Assembly (NCBI GenBank): GCA_009192285.1
Contig: CM018604.1
Coordinates: 5,303,746-5,367,745 of the forward strand
Direction of reading: 5' to 3'
Length of the DNA stretch: 64,000 bases
DNA from: Morchella semilibera
Lineage: Eukaryota; Ascomycota; Pezizomycetes; Pezizales; Morchellaceae
The notes beneath the pieces are model-generated. The model saw only the letters and a list, made by a program, of their open reading frames with translations. It searched no databases and was not told the origin of the DNA. Position numbers and translations under genes: made by a program. Positions 1-10,429 of this stretch are shown one piece after another. Positions within the stretch are counted from its first letter, which is position 1. Each line of letters starts with the position of its first letter.

Positions 1-23
1 ATCTCATCGTCTTCCTCACAGAA

Positions 24-775
24 ATGGCCCTTATTGGCAGCATCGCCCGTCGCTACGACGCCTACTTCGATGCCCACCCCATCGCCACAATGATGGTAAC
101 AAACAGTCTCCTCAACGGCATCGCCGACACTGTCGCCCAGTCCGTTACGGCGATCCGTGAGCGTGCCCTCCGCCAGCCCGGCGGCGTTCACGGCTCCGAC
201 CACCTCGCCATCCAACTCCACAACCTTGACACCAAGGCGCCGCTTCCGCGTTACGGTGACGAGCTCATCCCAGCGTCGCGTGTGCTCCCGCCGCCGTTCG
301 ACTTTGCAAGGCTGGCGAGGTTTGCCTCATGGGGATTCATCATCGCCCCATTCCAGTTCAAGTGGTTCCAGTTCTTGTCGAGGAGCTTCCCGCTCACGAA
401 GGAGGCGAGCACAATTCCCGCAGTAAAAAGGGTTGTGATGGATCAGCTGTGCTTTGCACCTGTAGGGTTGGCGGCGTTCTTTACGTATATGACACTAGCG
501 GAGGGCGGTGGTGGAAAGCAGATTAGGAAGAAGTTGGATCATGTTTATATCCCGGCTTTGTGAGTTTATCCATGGCCCTACTGCCATGTCCAGGGTCCAA
601 GGGGATGATAACTAACCAAGGGGTTTATAGGAAATCGAACTATATCCTATGGCCAGCAGTGCAGATGTTAAACTTTAGAGTTATCCCGTTACAGTTCCAG
701 CTGCCGTTTGCGAGCACGTGGGGCATCGCGTGGGGCACATACTTGAGTCTGACTAATTCTTCATCAGATGCTTAG
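24..775 (+). CDS. Mpv17/PMP22 (Sym1-like) family membrane protein
   Basis: Two exons, 24-559 and 631-775, joined through a 71-nt intron (GTGAGT donor, TATAG acceptor), give 226 aa. The C-terminal part has the family signature: NYILWPAVQMLNFRVIP followed by an STWGIAWGTYLSL segment. Mpv17/PMP22 proteins are small four-helix proteins of the inner mitochondrial or peroxisomal membrane, linked to channel or stress functions. Hydrophobic segments are visible near residues 95-110, 140-160, 185-200 and 205-220. An insertion rich in Arg/Pro lies between the first helix and the FARLARFASWGF stretch, as in many fungal paralogues. The ATG at 24 lies just inside the window edge, after a possible acceptor (CACAG), so an upstream 5' UTR intron or exon cannot be excluded. 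Family assignment is firm; which paralogue is not. Confidence 0.85.
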
Positions 776-2590
776 ATGGGGTAGATGGAGTTTAGGGGTA
801 TTCCTGTTTCTTTCTTTGGCTGCCTTTTTCTTTTGGGACATGTGGGTTATAAGGTGTAGATCATCATAAAAATATTGATGGGTTTTTTTTCTTATTTTCC
901 GTCACGGTCCTCGTGAACGGATGAATTAAAGATTGTGGTAGTAACTCAGCGCCCAGAATGACCGAGTGACAAATAGTGACTGACATATTGCCTTGGGGAC
1001 AGGGTATATAGTTAGTGTCTGTGTCACATGTGATACGGGACCAATGATTCCAGAAGCATGTAGGGAGAAAGGCATTAAGGGGAGCTCTAATCTTTCCATA
1101 GATAATGCCGGCCCTTAGGTGCTAGTAACTAAACATCCGAAATCACTGCATGATGCGTACATTTTGGTTTTATTCAGACCTCCCCCACTTGGTCAGTCTT
1201 CTTAGGGGGTGGATCGTCTGTTAAGCCCCATAAATCAACGTCCCGGGAAGGTGAACCGGGTCGGGATTAGCTGATACCCGGTTTTCTTACATGTTTGTTT
1301 TTAGCAGCTAGACGTGGACTAGTGGGGGTATATAGACCTCCTTGTCAAAAATCCCGGGACAAGCCCTGTAGCAGCTCGCGGTTGCGTTGTCCCAGGACTT
1401 TTGAACAAGAACTATACTACTGTTCAAAGTCTCTATATATAATTAGCCGGGACGCACCCGCACCGTTAATCAGGTTTAGGACATCTTCTGCCTAGTGGTG
1501 GTGGCCGTAGCTACCGGCTCTTGTTCTAGCTGAGCTCTGAGCAGGCACGAATGTTAGACCATCTACCAATAAAGGGTTCTGGTAAAGTTCAATAGATCGG
1601 CCCCGGAACCGGTTCTGGGGTTAGTAATAAACAAAATAAACAAGTTGATCCGCAGAGACAGCAGCCCCAAGAGGTATTCTGGAAAGGTTAGAGGTTGGTA
1701 ACAATGGGGAAGGGAGGGGAGGGGAGGGGAAGAAAGGACTGACCCCCTATGATACTTGAGCAGCATCTATGATGAGATAGGGGTACAGTATGAAAGAACG
1801 GAGTGAAATCACATAGACTACGGAATTCAGTAACGAATACCGAATGAAACCGGCACCAGAGAAAGAGTAATGTACCAGTAACTATTCTTACCGCGTTGCT
1901 AACGTACTGGCGGGAATACCGTGGTGATCCCGTCCCTCTTTCTGGTACTGTAGTTGTAGCTAGCAGAGGATACATGTATACATGTAGTACGCAACAAGTG
2001 AGGGGGAGTACTGTCAGAATAGGGAGATATCGACCTAAAAGATTGTGACCAAAGCAATATTGAAAGCTGTAGGGTTCGAGATGTCTGATGGGCGGCTGGT
2101 GAATGGGTAACATAAGGCGGTGTTGACGTTTGTGATGATTATCGAGGTGGCTGTTTCTGCTGGTGTTCGTGATGAAGGAGTAGAAGAGAACGATCTGGGA
2201 ATGGTTTAGATCCGCACCCCCCAATAAGAATCTTGGCTGAACTTTACTTTCTGGCAAGTACATACATGTAGGCCCAGGTGTGTGGATGGGACGGCGTGTA
2301 GGGAGTCAGAGCTAGAATGAGAGACGGAAAATGAGCGCTGCATGTAATCATCAGATATATACATTAAACGATTATATCTATCTATTTGTAACTTGAGAAT
2401 ACTTTTTAGCAATATCGTATCTCATATGGTACATACTGCGAGATGGGCAGACCCATGTCACCCGCCCGCGGTTTACATGTAGAGTCGAGACCAACACAGT
2501 GCCCCCGCGAAGCAAGGACATCCATCACACCTACAACAGCAATCATCTAACCAAGCACAATCGTGTCTATAACATATGAAATTCTTTTGA
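776..2590. other. Intergenic spacer, no gene supported
   Basis: This 1.8-kb spacer lies between two 3' ends. Open frames here have no recognisable composition or family. It holds one copy of the dispersed CGAGTGA-N6-RTGA motif (963-982) and several TACATGTA palindromes (two near 1972-1990, others near 2264 and 2474). Confidence 0.6.
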
Positions 2591-4042
2591 CTATATTTTT
2601 TTAGATTTCCAAGATAGTCCTCTCGTGTCAGCCGCCTCATTTTCCATCATCACCCTCATCTCCTCGGCCCACCTTTTTACCATGCCCGGTGAGAACTCTA
2701 CCTGTTCCAGGTGCTCCTTGAACTCTCTTTTTCTCTTTGCCCATTCCTCATCCTGTGTGGAATCCTGAAAGCTCTTTCTCCTATAGATCCATCCAAGCTC
2801 TTCATCAAATACCCGTCTGAGCACCGTTTTCTCCCAATTATCCAGATGCTCTTGTATCTTGTCCTTGTCCTTATCCTCATCATTCAGCGGCAGGGGCGGT
2901 GGCTTCTCCTCAACGACTGGTCCAGTAAGAAATTGTGGATATGTTTTCTCCTCCCAGCGGGGATGGATATTCACCGACTCCCAATCTACAAGACCGGTAA
3001 CCCTGAAGCGGGTTGGATCTACCATGATGTTGGTGAGTGAAAGATCGGCATGGTGTAATATGTATTGATGATCAAAATCGACATCAACGATTATCTCTCC
3101 AGTCCTGTTGGGACCATTATGAACCACGGTCTTTGTGACTGGGGGCCCGGGTGGGAAGATGTATGGGAGGAGGGAACTAAGTGAAGAGCAGGCCTCCAAG
3201 ATTTCGGGAACATCTGCGGCTAGACGTTCATCGAACTCAATGATGCTGTTTACTTCCTCGTCCCCCTCTCCCGCCGCCGCCCGGCTCTTCAACAGAAACT
3301 CCATATCGTCTACTTGCACCTGCATCTGCGCCATCATATATTCGTGATCCGAATGAAAAGGTCCCCTGTTCCTTTGCATCCTTGCACGCCGCCCCGTGAA
3401 AAAGAATGGCGCAACAATTGGTCCAATAACAACATGCGAGAACTCGCCCACAGACTCATATCGAATATCCGGATCTTCTTTAGCAGCTTTTTCCATCGCA
3501 CGTCGATAATACAGGTTCCCTTCTGATGCGAACCTCAACTTCTCCCGCAGTTGCGCAACGTACCCTGCGACCTCTCTCACAACGCCTGCCTTCTCGTCTT
3601 GGCCCCATTCCCGCCAGACTTCCAGCAACGTGCAACCAGGCAGCTTATCCATCAATATCCATTCGAACCCGAGTTCGTTCTCTGTTGATGAATTATATGC
3701 CAGGATGCGAGGGACAGGGATGGTAGTGCTGTAACGGACGTATCGCATTGTAGCGACTTCGCTCTCTGTCTTGTAGAATGGTTCTACTGGGAGCGAGACA
3801 CGGAAAACATAACTTTTGGGCTGGCCATCCCAGGAAACCGTATAAAGTTTATTGGTTACCCCCGCTGACAGGAATGTTATATCAATCGCCTGATCATCTG
3901 CTACTGGGAGATGCAGTCGGGAGAGACGACGGATTATATCGAGTGATGGTTCCTTTGTCCATTTTGGGGCCGGGGGTACCAGGCCGCCCTTCCAATACAG
4001 ACCAGGTTGTTCGAGGTTCCAAAAGGCTGGAGTGGGTGGCAT
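2591..4042 (-). CDS. Aminoglycoside phosphotransferase (APH)-like kinase domain protein
   Basis: A single exon of 483 aa starting at the ATG at 4042. The protein-kinase-like APH fold is supported by the Brenner-type motif HADLSLTN (residues about 331-338), with the expected catalytic Asp and the metal-binding Asn. It is followed by LVDWESV (about 351-357), the equivalent of the DFG aspartate. The hinge-like MDKLPG lies near 131. Such genes are abundant in filamentous ascomycetes; their substrates are mostly unknown, and the family name does not imply antibiotic resistance. The usual nucleotide-binding lysine is not obvious: the strand reads YVFRVSLP, with Arg at that place. The acidic/lysine-rich stretch after residue 385 is low complexity. 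No neighbouring gene suggests a pathway. Confidence 0.8.
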   Translation of the reverse strand: MPPTPAFWNLEQPGLYWKGGLVPPAPKWTKEPSLDIIRRLSRLHLPVADDQAIDITFLSAGVTNKLYTVSWDGQPKSYVFRVSLPVEPFYKTESEVATMRYVRYSTTIPVPRILAYNSSTENELGFEWILMDKLPGCTLLEVWREWGQDEKAGVVREVAGYVAQLREKLRFASEGNLYYRRAMEKAAKEDPDIRYESVGEFSHVVIGPIVAPFFFTGRRARMQRNRGPFHSDHEYMMAQMQVQVDDMEFLLKSRAAAGEGDEEVNSIIEFDERLAADVPEILEACSSLSSLLPYIFPPGPPVTKTVVHNGPNRTGEIIVDVDFDHQYILHHADLSLTNIMVDPTRFRVTGLVDWESVNIHPRWEEKTYPQFLTGPVVEEKPPPLPLNDEDKDKDKIQEHLDNWEKTVLRRVFDEELGWIYRRKSFQDSTQDEEWAKRKREFKEHLEQVEFSPGMVKRWAEEMRVMMENEAADTRGLSWKSKKI

Positions 4043-5708
4043 TATGAGATTCAGGGAGAGGAGGGGGATGAGGGGAGGGGAGAAGTGGGTTGCATGTAGT
4101 TGAAAGGGCTAGGGCTGATGGGATTAATGGATCATGAAGCAACACTAACGGAATTACCCGGTACTGAGCATTCCATGCAAGAATCCTACTGAATTAGATT
4201 ATTACGTGCATGGGTCTGCAGTACAACTCTTCTTATAATTGTAGGAAATGATTGTGCTACCAGTCCTGGAATCCTGGAAAAGTAGCACCAGAATTTCCTC
4301 GAACCTTGGTGAAGGTATGTACCTGTCCATGATGCGGCGGCGTCGAGTATGGTGCTGTGAGGCGTTGACAACTCAGAAAGTGCTGGTACTGAGGTATGGG
4401 TACTTATTCCTTGTTTATGTCTGTAATGGCTATATTATTGATGTCAGTAATCAAGTAATAGCAAATGGATCTGGCCCATCCTAAGACGGTTCCGTCAGGC
4501 TACTTCACTAACTAGTCGACACGATACCCGATTGAGAAAACTGTCGTCAACAAGTTGCGGGAAAGGTTTCTTGCGAGGTCTACTCGATCATAACAGGAAA
4601 TGATCGTCCATATGAAAAATCTGAAAAGAGTCTATAAGACGGGCGCTATACCAATTCTAGTGTAACAAGTCGTACAAGAGGTCTAGGCTTTAACCTCAGC
4701 AGTCTCAGTCTGGCAGGGCTATTTTCCAGAATCGGAATTTTGTAGCACCCGATTCACCTACTCAGCGCGTAGGACCCTTCTCTTGGCCCTCCTTGGATTG
4801 TCGCAGGTCTGTCACTGCCTATCTGAGGCGATGATTTTCCTCGGCCGTATCTCATCGGATTGTTTAGAATGAGGGCTTAGAGGTGTCGTACCTCCCATGG
4901 ACTAAAAAATCTAAATGATTCCTAGGTCAGCTGTCTGTTCTCGAGAGCTAACGGGCTGTGGCCTTGGGCCAGCTAGAAATTTTCAAATTTGCGCCTTCTC
5001 TCCAGAAACGCTGGCGAAATTAGTATGAAGACAGGTTGCAGAGACATAGCCCTACCGCCGCAACCCGACGACCCGGTCTGGCAAAAGTGGTACATACCTG
5101 CTCCCGCCAAAGGGGTATCGTAGCGATTATAATCTCGCCAACTATAGTGGCATTGATAGTTCCAATAGCCGCAGATAGCATTCCCGGGAGAGGGGGGCAC
5201 GATAGCTTCGTTTTTAGGGGTTTTTCTAGATCTACTCCTGGGTTGAATTAATGGGCACTCCCAAAGACAACCCCTTCTAATGTTACCTATGTATTAGTCT
5301 TTATACTCCATCCATTTAGGATCCTCTATCTCTATAAATGTATTTCCTCCGTGACAATGTTCCCCGGTTAAGTGAATATAGTGACGTTTTGAATCAGAAC
5401 ACGGGAAGATTGCGGAATAGATTCAAAGGAAAAGGCCAGATATTATTTAGCACTCCCAAAGGGCGTGACAACGATGCCCCGCACCCACAAACAGTGCCAG
5501 AGAAATATAAAAAGCGGTCACGAATTTTTAAACAATATCCGCACACCGAAACTAAAATGCGCACCACTATCACTACGACTACTATCTCCACCTCCAGCAT
5601 CAATATCGCAACAACCGTTACGAGTATTATAAAAATTACAGTTACCACTACAGATACAGAGCGCCCCATTCGCAATTTAAGCTTAACTCAACTCACTCAC
5701 TCGAAATA
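4043..5708. other. Intergenic spacer between divergent genes
   Basis: This 1.7-kb spacer separates the APH-like gene (leftward) and the small membrane-protein gene (rightward). Open frames of 60-120 codons are present, but their Thr/Ser/Ile-repetitive composition (for example 5554-5700) looks non-coding. The last 150 bp are C/A-rich and probably the leader of the gene at 5709. Confidence 0.5.
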
Positions 5709-5895
5709 ATGAGCTGGTGGCTTACCGTACGTATATGGTGCTACTAGAAATATGTTGCTCGGAACTGACCTACTTAATGCCCAGGTTCCCGCCTACTTGG
5801 CCGCTGAGTTCGCAGCTGCATACATTATTGGCCATTTTGTTGATATGAGTCGGTTTGAGCGCTCTCGCGATGGAATTGATGGCTGGCAGTATTGA
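5709..5895 (+). CDS. Putative 42-aa single-pass membrane microprotein, two exons
   Basis: Exon 1 (5709-5726) encodes MSWWLT. A 58-nt intron (5727-5784) with donor GTACGT, a branch-like CTGACC and acceptor CCCAG is followed by exon 2 (5785-5895), which encodes one hydrophobic helix (AYLAAEFAAAYIIGHFV) and a charged tail ending GIDGWQY. Codon phase is preserved exactly across the intron. Tiny proteins with one N-terminal helix and a charged tail are common accessory subunits of mitochondrial respiratory or import complexes, but I cannot match this one to a named subunit. It is convergent with the Lin1 gene, 317 bp away. The case rests on the good splice sites, helix and stop; expression evidence would settle it. 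Confidence 0.45.
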
Positions 5896-6212
5896 AGAGT
5901 GGTGAGGAAATCTGGGTAATTAGAGGGAAAGTGTGCACCAGATGTAGAACCCCGTACCAGAGTTAGATGCGATGCGAACGATTTACAACTCGAAAATATG
6001 ATGTAACTTTTAGTAATAATATCCCTATATGAATTAAAAAGAATAAGAAAGGAATCAAAAGAAGTACAGATCACAATCATAATTGAGCAGACTATCATCA
6101 TCACATAATCATCACCGCGCATCAAAGATGGTATCAACCATGCCACCAGCAAGCTATTGTACACGAAATATACAAACAGCGCACAAAAGAAGAGAAAAAT
6201 CCACAATTAGTA

Positions 6213-7550
6213 TTATTCAAAGTCGGTAACCCTAGTCCACCCCTCTGTTCCGTCGACCCATCGGAACTCTGCACCCTCATCAAAAAACCCGTGCTGATTC
6301 CAGCTCGCCATCTCAGCGCTCCCATATGGTCCATGCACACCCCCATCATCTCGGCCATCCGTCCACCGAAACTCCCAGACCTTGGATATCGGCACGCCAT
6401 TATCATTAACAGAGGCTTTTGGCTCAACCCAATCTTCGCCGCTCTCGCGACGGTATTGCCGGATCAGCGACTCGCGGGTTTCGTCGTAGATCTCGTTTTG
6501 ACCGCGGGTGAGGAGGCGGTCAGCAGCGCCGGTGATGCACTCTACTGCTTCTTTTCGGCGAGTTTCTACGGGGTCTTCGGGCTCTTTGCCTTTGTCGACT
6601 TCCATTTCGTCGCCGACGGCCGCCTTCTTTTTCTTCTCCCGCCACGAGTTCTTGTTGGCGGCCTTCTTTTTCTTGCCCGCGTTTCCAAGTCGTGCTAATG
6701 CCTCCAGGATTGTCTCGCCCTTCTCCATGAGCTTAATGAGATCTGCCAGCACCCCGCTGGTCGAGATTGCATCGTCCTCCTTCATCTTCTCCCTCAGCTC
6801 CTTGTCTCGTTTCTCACTCGCCTCCTTGGCCCGCTTCATGTCCTTTCTGCTAACGCCCTGCAACCAGCTATCATGAACAGCATCCTTCTCCGCCGCCTTT
6901 CTGATGAAGTTGCCAGCTTCGTCAAAGCGTCCCTCGTCCATCTCGCTTGTCATATTAAAGGCGTCGATCTTAGGTGCACGCTTCTTCTTCCCACCTTCGC
7001 CAACCTCCGAGTCAACCTCTTCTGGTTCCTCGTCTTCGTCTCCGCTATCATCACCTTTGCCTTTGTCCTCGTCGATGATATCGGCAAACTCTCGTCTACT
7101 CCCAAAGTCCTGACCCTCGATCTGCTCCAGGTCCATGAACTTCACGTTCCTTTTCGCCTTTATCCCCGGGCCCACCACCGGCTTTGCACCCTCGTCGTCA
7201 CTGTCTCTCAGGTCCGCAAACATATCATCGTCCTCATCTTCCTTCTTGCCATCTGCCGCCTCCCCCTCGGCTTTCCACACTTTATGCGTCTCGTCGAAGC
7301 CATCGCCTGAGGAATCGCTCTCGTAGCCCTCAATATCAACACGGTTCCTGCGCACGCGACGCTTGCCGACAGCGCCCTCGTCGACCTCGAGGAAGACGTC
7401 GTCCTCCTCGGGCGCGTCCGGGGCGAGCTCGAACGGGTTACGGACATCGAATTTAGGGCGCTTAGAGTCAGGGAGGCCGGCACCGGAGCGGACCGCAGCA
7501 TCGAGGGCAGCACCGGGGCGTTTGGGGCGTTGTGGACGTGATGAGGACAT
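6213..7550 (-). CDS. lin1: Lin1/CD2BP2-like U5 snRNP protein with C-terminal GYF domain
   Basis: The product is 445 aa when started at the ATG at 7550. The open frame runs 50 codons further upstream, but the MSSSRPQRPKRPG start matches the usual N-terminus of this family. The middle is highly charged (Asp/Glu/Lys-rich, residues 40-220), typical of spliceosomal linkers. The last about 65 residues form a GYF domain: WEFRW, then HGPYGSAEMASWNQHGFF, then FRWVDGTEGW. The diagnostic Gly-Tyr-Phe is Gly-Phe-Phe here. Yeast Lin1/Snu40 and human CD2BP2 bind proline-rich sequences and associate with the U5 snRNP during tri-snRNP assembly, so a nuclear role in pre-mRNA splicing is expected. Single exon. 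Confidence 0.88.
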   Translation of the reverse strand: MSSSRPQRPKRPGAALDAAVRSGAGLPDSKRPKFDVRNPFELAPDAPEEDDVFLEVDEGAVGKRRVRRNRVDIEGYESDSSGDGFDETHKVWKAEGEAADGKKEDEDDDMFADLRDSDDEGAKPVVGPGIKAKRNVKFMDLEQIEGQDFGSRREFADIIDEDKGKGDDSGDEDEEPEEVDSEVGEGGKKKRAPKIDAFNMTSEMDEGRFDEAGNFIRKAAEKDAVHDSWLQGVSRKDMKRAKEASEKRDKELREKMKEDDAISTSGVLADLIKLMEKGETILEALARLGNAGKKKKAANKNSWREKKKKAAVGDEMEVDKGKEPEDPVETRRKEAVECITGAADRLLTRGQNEIYDETRESLIRQYRRESGEDWVEPKASVNDNGVPISKVWEFRWTDGRDDGGVHGPYGSAEMASWNQHGFFDEGAEFRWVDGTEGWTRVTDFE

Positions 7551-10429
7551 TGTGAGCGTGTGATTGATGAGTTTGGGGGGTGGAGTTGAATTGAGGTTTG
7601 TGAAGTTTGTAATGTTCCATGCACGAGCCTTGATTACCCTGGAATGGCTTGGCAGTGACGACAGAGCAGGGATTGTGGTCGAGTGAGCAGTCGTGACCAT
7701 GGTGTGTGCTGGGGTGCGTTATACTGATTAAGCGTATTGATCCAGCTCCCTTTGAAACTATAACGTGAGTAAGTCTGACCGCGAAAAGTTGTATAAGCAA
7801 TTGCAGTGAAAAACGGGACACTTTTCATCAGCTAAAACATCTTCAAAACAACTGAACCCACATTTTATGAAACCATACTCTTTAATCGAAATCCTTAAAC
7901 AATTCCTAGCCCATCTACTTTCGAGCTCGGGCAGGCTTAATTAAAGGGTCCTGGAATCATAATATATTATATCGGGATAATAGTTGAGACCGTCATATGA
8001 GGCTAGCATCACAACGCGCACAACACTCTGAAAAACAGCATGTCACCTGTAACGATACATGGCTGTATATAGCTTTCATAGACCGCTTGGGCGAGGAACG
8101 GCCTACTCCCAAAACTGATGACTAATCAATATATCCGAGTGACCGTTCATGATGGAAGGGCAATGGCATAACATCGAGTTATTTGGGTTGTCAAAAGTGT
8201 CGACGATCCTCAGTATATCCTACTGTAACAGGTCCCGTTTCTGTTGATCTACTCTGATAATTTCTTGTAAATTTGATGATTTTCAGCACCTCCTTTTGCA
8301 ATTGGCAACCCTCTCATAACTCGAAAACAGCGCACAAGTGAATGCCCTATGATCTGCTCGCCGTGCCTTGATGACAAGCCGTGAAAGTGCGCGAATTTCT
8401 AGACTCACACGGTTGCCTTATTGATGCAGGAGAGTCCCAGTAATTCCATCATAGATATGATCTAGTGGCCTTTCGGTAGGGCGGGTCTTTAGGGCCTTAG
8501 GTGCTGTTACTATCTCTCTCGTGGTTGTTTGTTGGAAAATGTCCTATTCAAATTCACAAACCTGACGTTGCTAATAAATTCTTACCTACTAAATTTTATA
8601 TCGATTAGTGACCCCCCCTTATATGTCCTCAGTTCGAGATCTCTGAGATAACACTCTCATTCTGGTTCCCCAGAGCGACCTGGCGCCTCGCTCGTGGGCC
8701 GGCCCTCACCTGCCTTCCCCTCGACAAATCCCCTGATATCTGTTTCCTGCGCCAGGGTCTGGACTCTGGGTGCGGGGCTGGGTGGTTCTTGGATGCCTTC
8801 CAGATACTGACGACTTGTCGCAAACAAACTAGCGTTGTCCTATGAAATAGTGGGAGGAGTTCCCCCCCACCCTCCGATCTTTTCTGTTGCATCAACATAT
8901 CTCTGGAACTCTTGTGAGCCTGGAGCCATGCACTCGTGCCCATCTGACTTAGTTATAGATTTGATCTCATTGTGGTTAGTGTGCTGGAATTTTCCGGGTA
9001 TGGCCAGTGTAGTATTTCTTTCACCCTTTCTCTGGTGAGTTTTCGGGTATGGGCTAGTCTTCTATTATGTACTGGATTACATCCGTTTTGAAAGTTTCTG
9101 TAATATGATTGGTCGGGCACGACCGCAGCTGGGGTATTTGACTAAGCACCCAATAACAGCTGTAGTAGTACCAGAAGCCCAGGGCTAGAACTTGATATCC
9201 ATACTTTAAAGTAGAGAAGCACCTATAACTGGCGGTCGCGAGGTGGTAACCCCTAGTCTCTGGCGCATCATCTGCCGAACCATACAGAGCACTGGCACCC
9301 AAGGCTAAAAAATAATTAAATGATAAAAAGGCCGGCAACAAAAAGACTTATGTGAGTGAGTGTCATCCCTCAAGAGCGTCGCTACCATATTGGGCATTCT
9401 CATCACTGCTCCCACCAGGGTTTGAACCTGTCGTGGTCATATGACGAAGCCCAGTGTATTACCACTAGGCCACGCCACGATGCTTTTGATTGTGTCGTTG
9501 TAGTTTATGAGCCCCCCATTTGTGGAAAGATCCTTTCCTTGGCAACGCATCAAAACCTGTGAACTGAATTGCATCACAGGGCAATGAAATGTCTAACTGG
9601 CAGGAACGGGAATTGGGGGAAGCCCCCCCCAAAGTTTTTTTTTAGGTCACAGCACCAGCCATGGGCCCCTGGACACCTTCATTAATCTCCTTTGTCAAGG
9701 ATCTTTTCTTAATACCCTAGGGTTCACGCCTATATAGGGATTGACCTTTTGACCCTTTTTGTAGGTGGGTAAAGTACACTGCCGGGTTCCAACAGGCTGG
9801 CTAGATCTAAATGTTTCTCGTGCATACCCTTTCATTAGATAGGAATAAAAAGCTCTCTACAACTTGAGCCACCGCTGAGTAAAACCTCGCTACCAAACAC
9901 CCAACACTACGTGCATTTACTAGCCTTAATCGTCGCCCACAGCCAGAAAGAATAATAGCTCCCTACGACTTCCAGATCCTGATCCGGTGCGCGGGGGCAT
10001 GGTCAAGTATATATTTCATACATGTATTTTTTGGAAGTTAATTATGAATAGGTGACAAAACTCCCAGGCTTGGGGAATTGAATGGGTTAAGGGTGCAGAA
10101 TAGAATAATTATTGACTCGAATTATGCTAGACTTATAACTTTGCACAACTTCATAGGCGACCCCTCTGTCTCATAAAACGCAATCAAGATCAAAGATCAA
10201 GCTCAAAACTACATACCGTTATACCGAGTGATGGCTCATGATACAGTCCCAAGTCAAATCTTATTAAGTATATACAATCTGAAACGCTAGGAGATTTATC
10301 AGAACAGAAGTCGTAAAATTCCATAATCATAATTACAACTTCATTTCTCATCACCATCCCACACAACCTACAACCATGGGTATAAGCACGGGAAGAAGCA
10401 AAAAAAAACACCAATTATTAGGGCCCTCC
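7551..10429. other. Intergenic spacer with SINE copy
   Basis: This 2.9-kb spacer has no credible gene. It holds a SINE (9320-9551) and two CGAGTGA-N6-RTGA motifs (8136-8155 and 10225-10244). Short open frames overlapping the SINE on both strands are by-products of the repeat. Confidence 0.6.
9320..9551 (-). mobile_element. tRNA-derived SINE-like element, copy 1
   Basis: About 230 bp on the minus strand, homologous over most of its length to 46338-46559 on the plus strand. Read 5' to 3' it has a head segment (GATGCGTTGCCAAGG, then GGGGGGCTCATAAACTACAAC) followed by a tRNA-like part. That part has an A box (TGGCCTAGTGG) and a B box (GGTTCAAACCC, from the complement of GGGTTTGAACC). A unique tail ends in a short T run and ATCATTT. 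The acceptor-stem halves do not pair, so this is not a functional tRNA. Internal Pol III promoter boxes plus dispersed diverged copies are the hallmark of SINEs. Confidence 0.7.

Noticed and set aside
1688-2263. 191-codon open frame on minus
   Set aside because: Composition (His/Leu/Phe/Tyr mix), no domain, no leader or splice pattern, and it overlaps simple G/A repeats.
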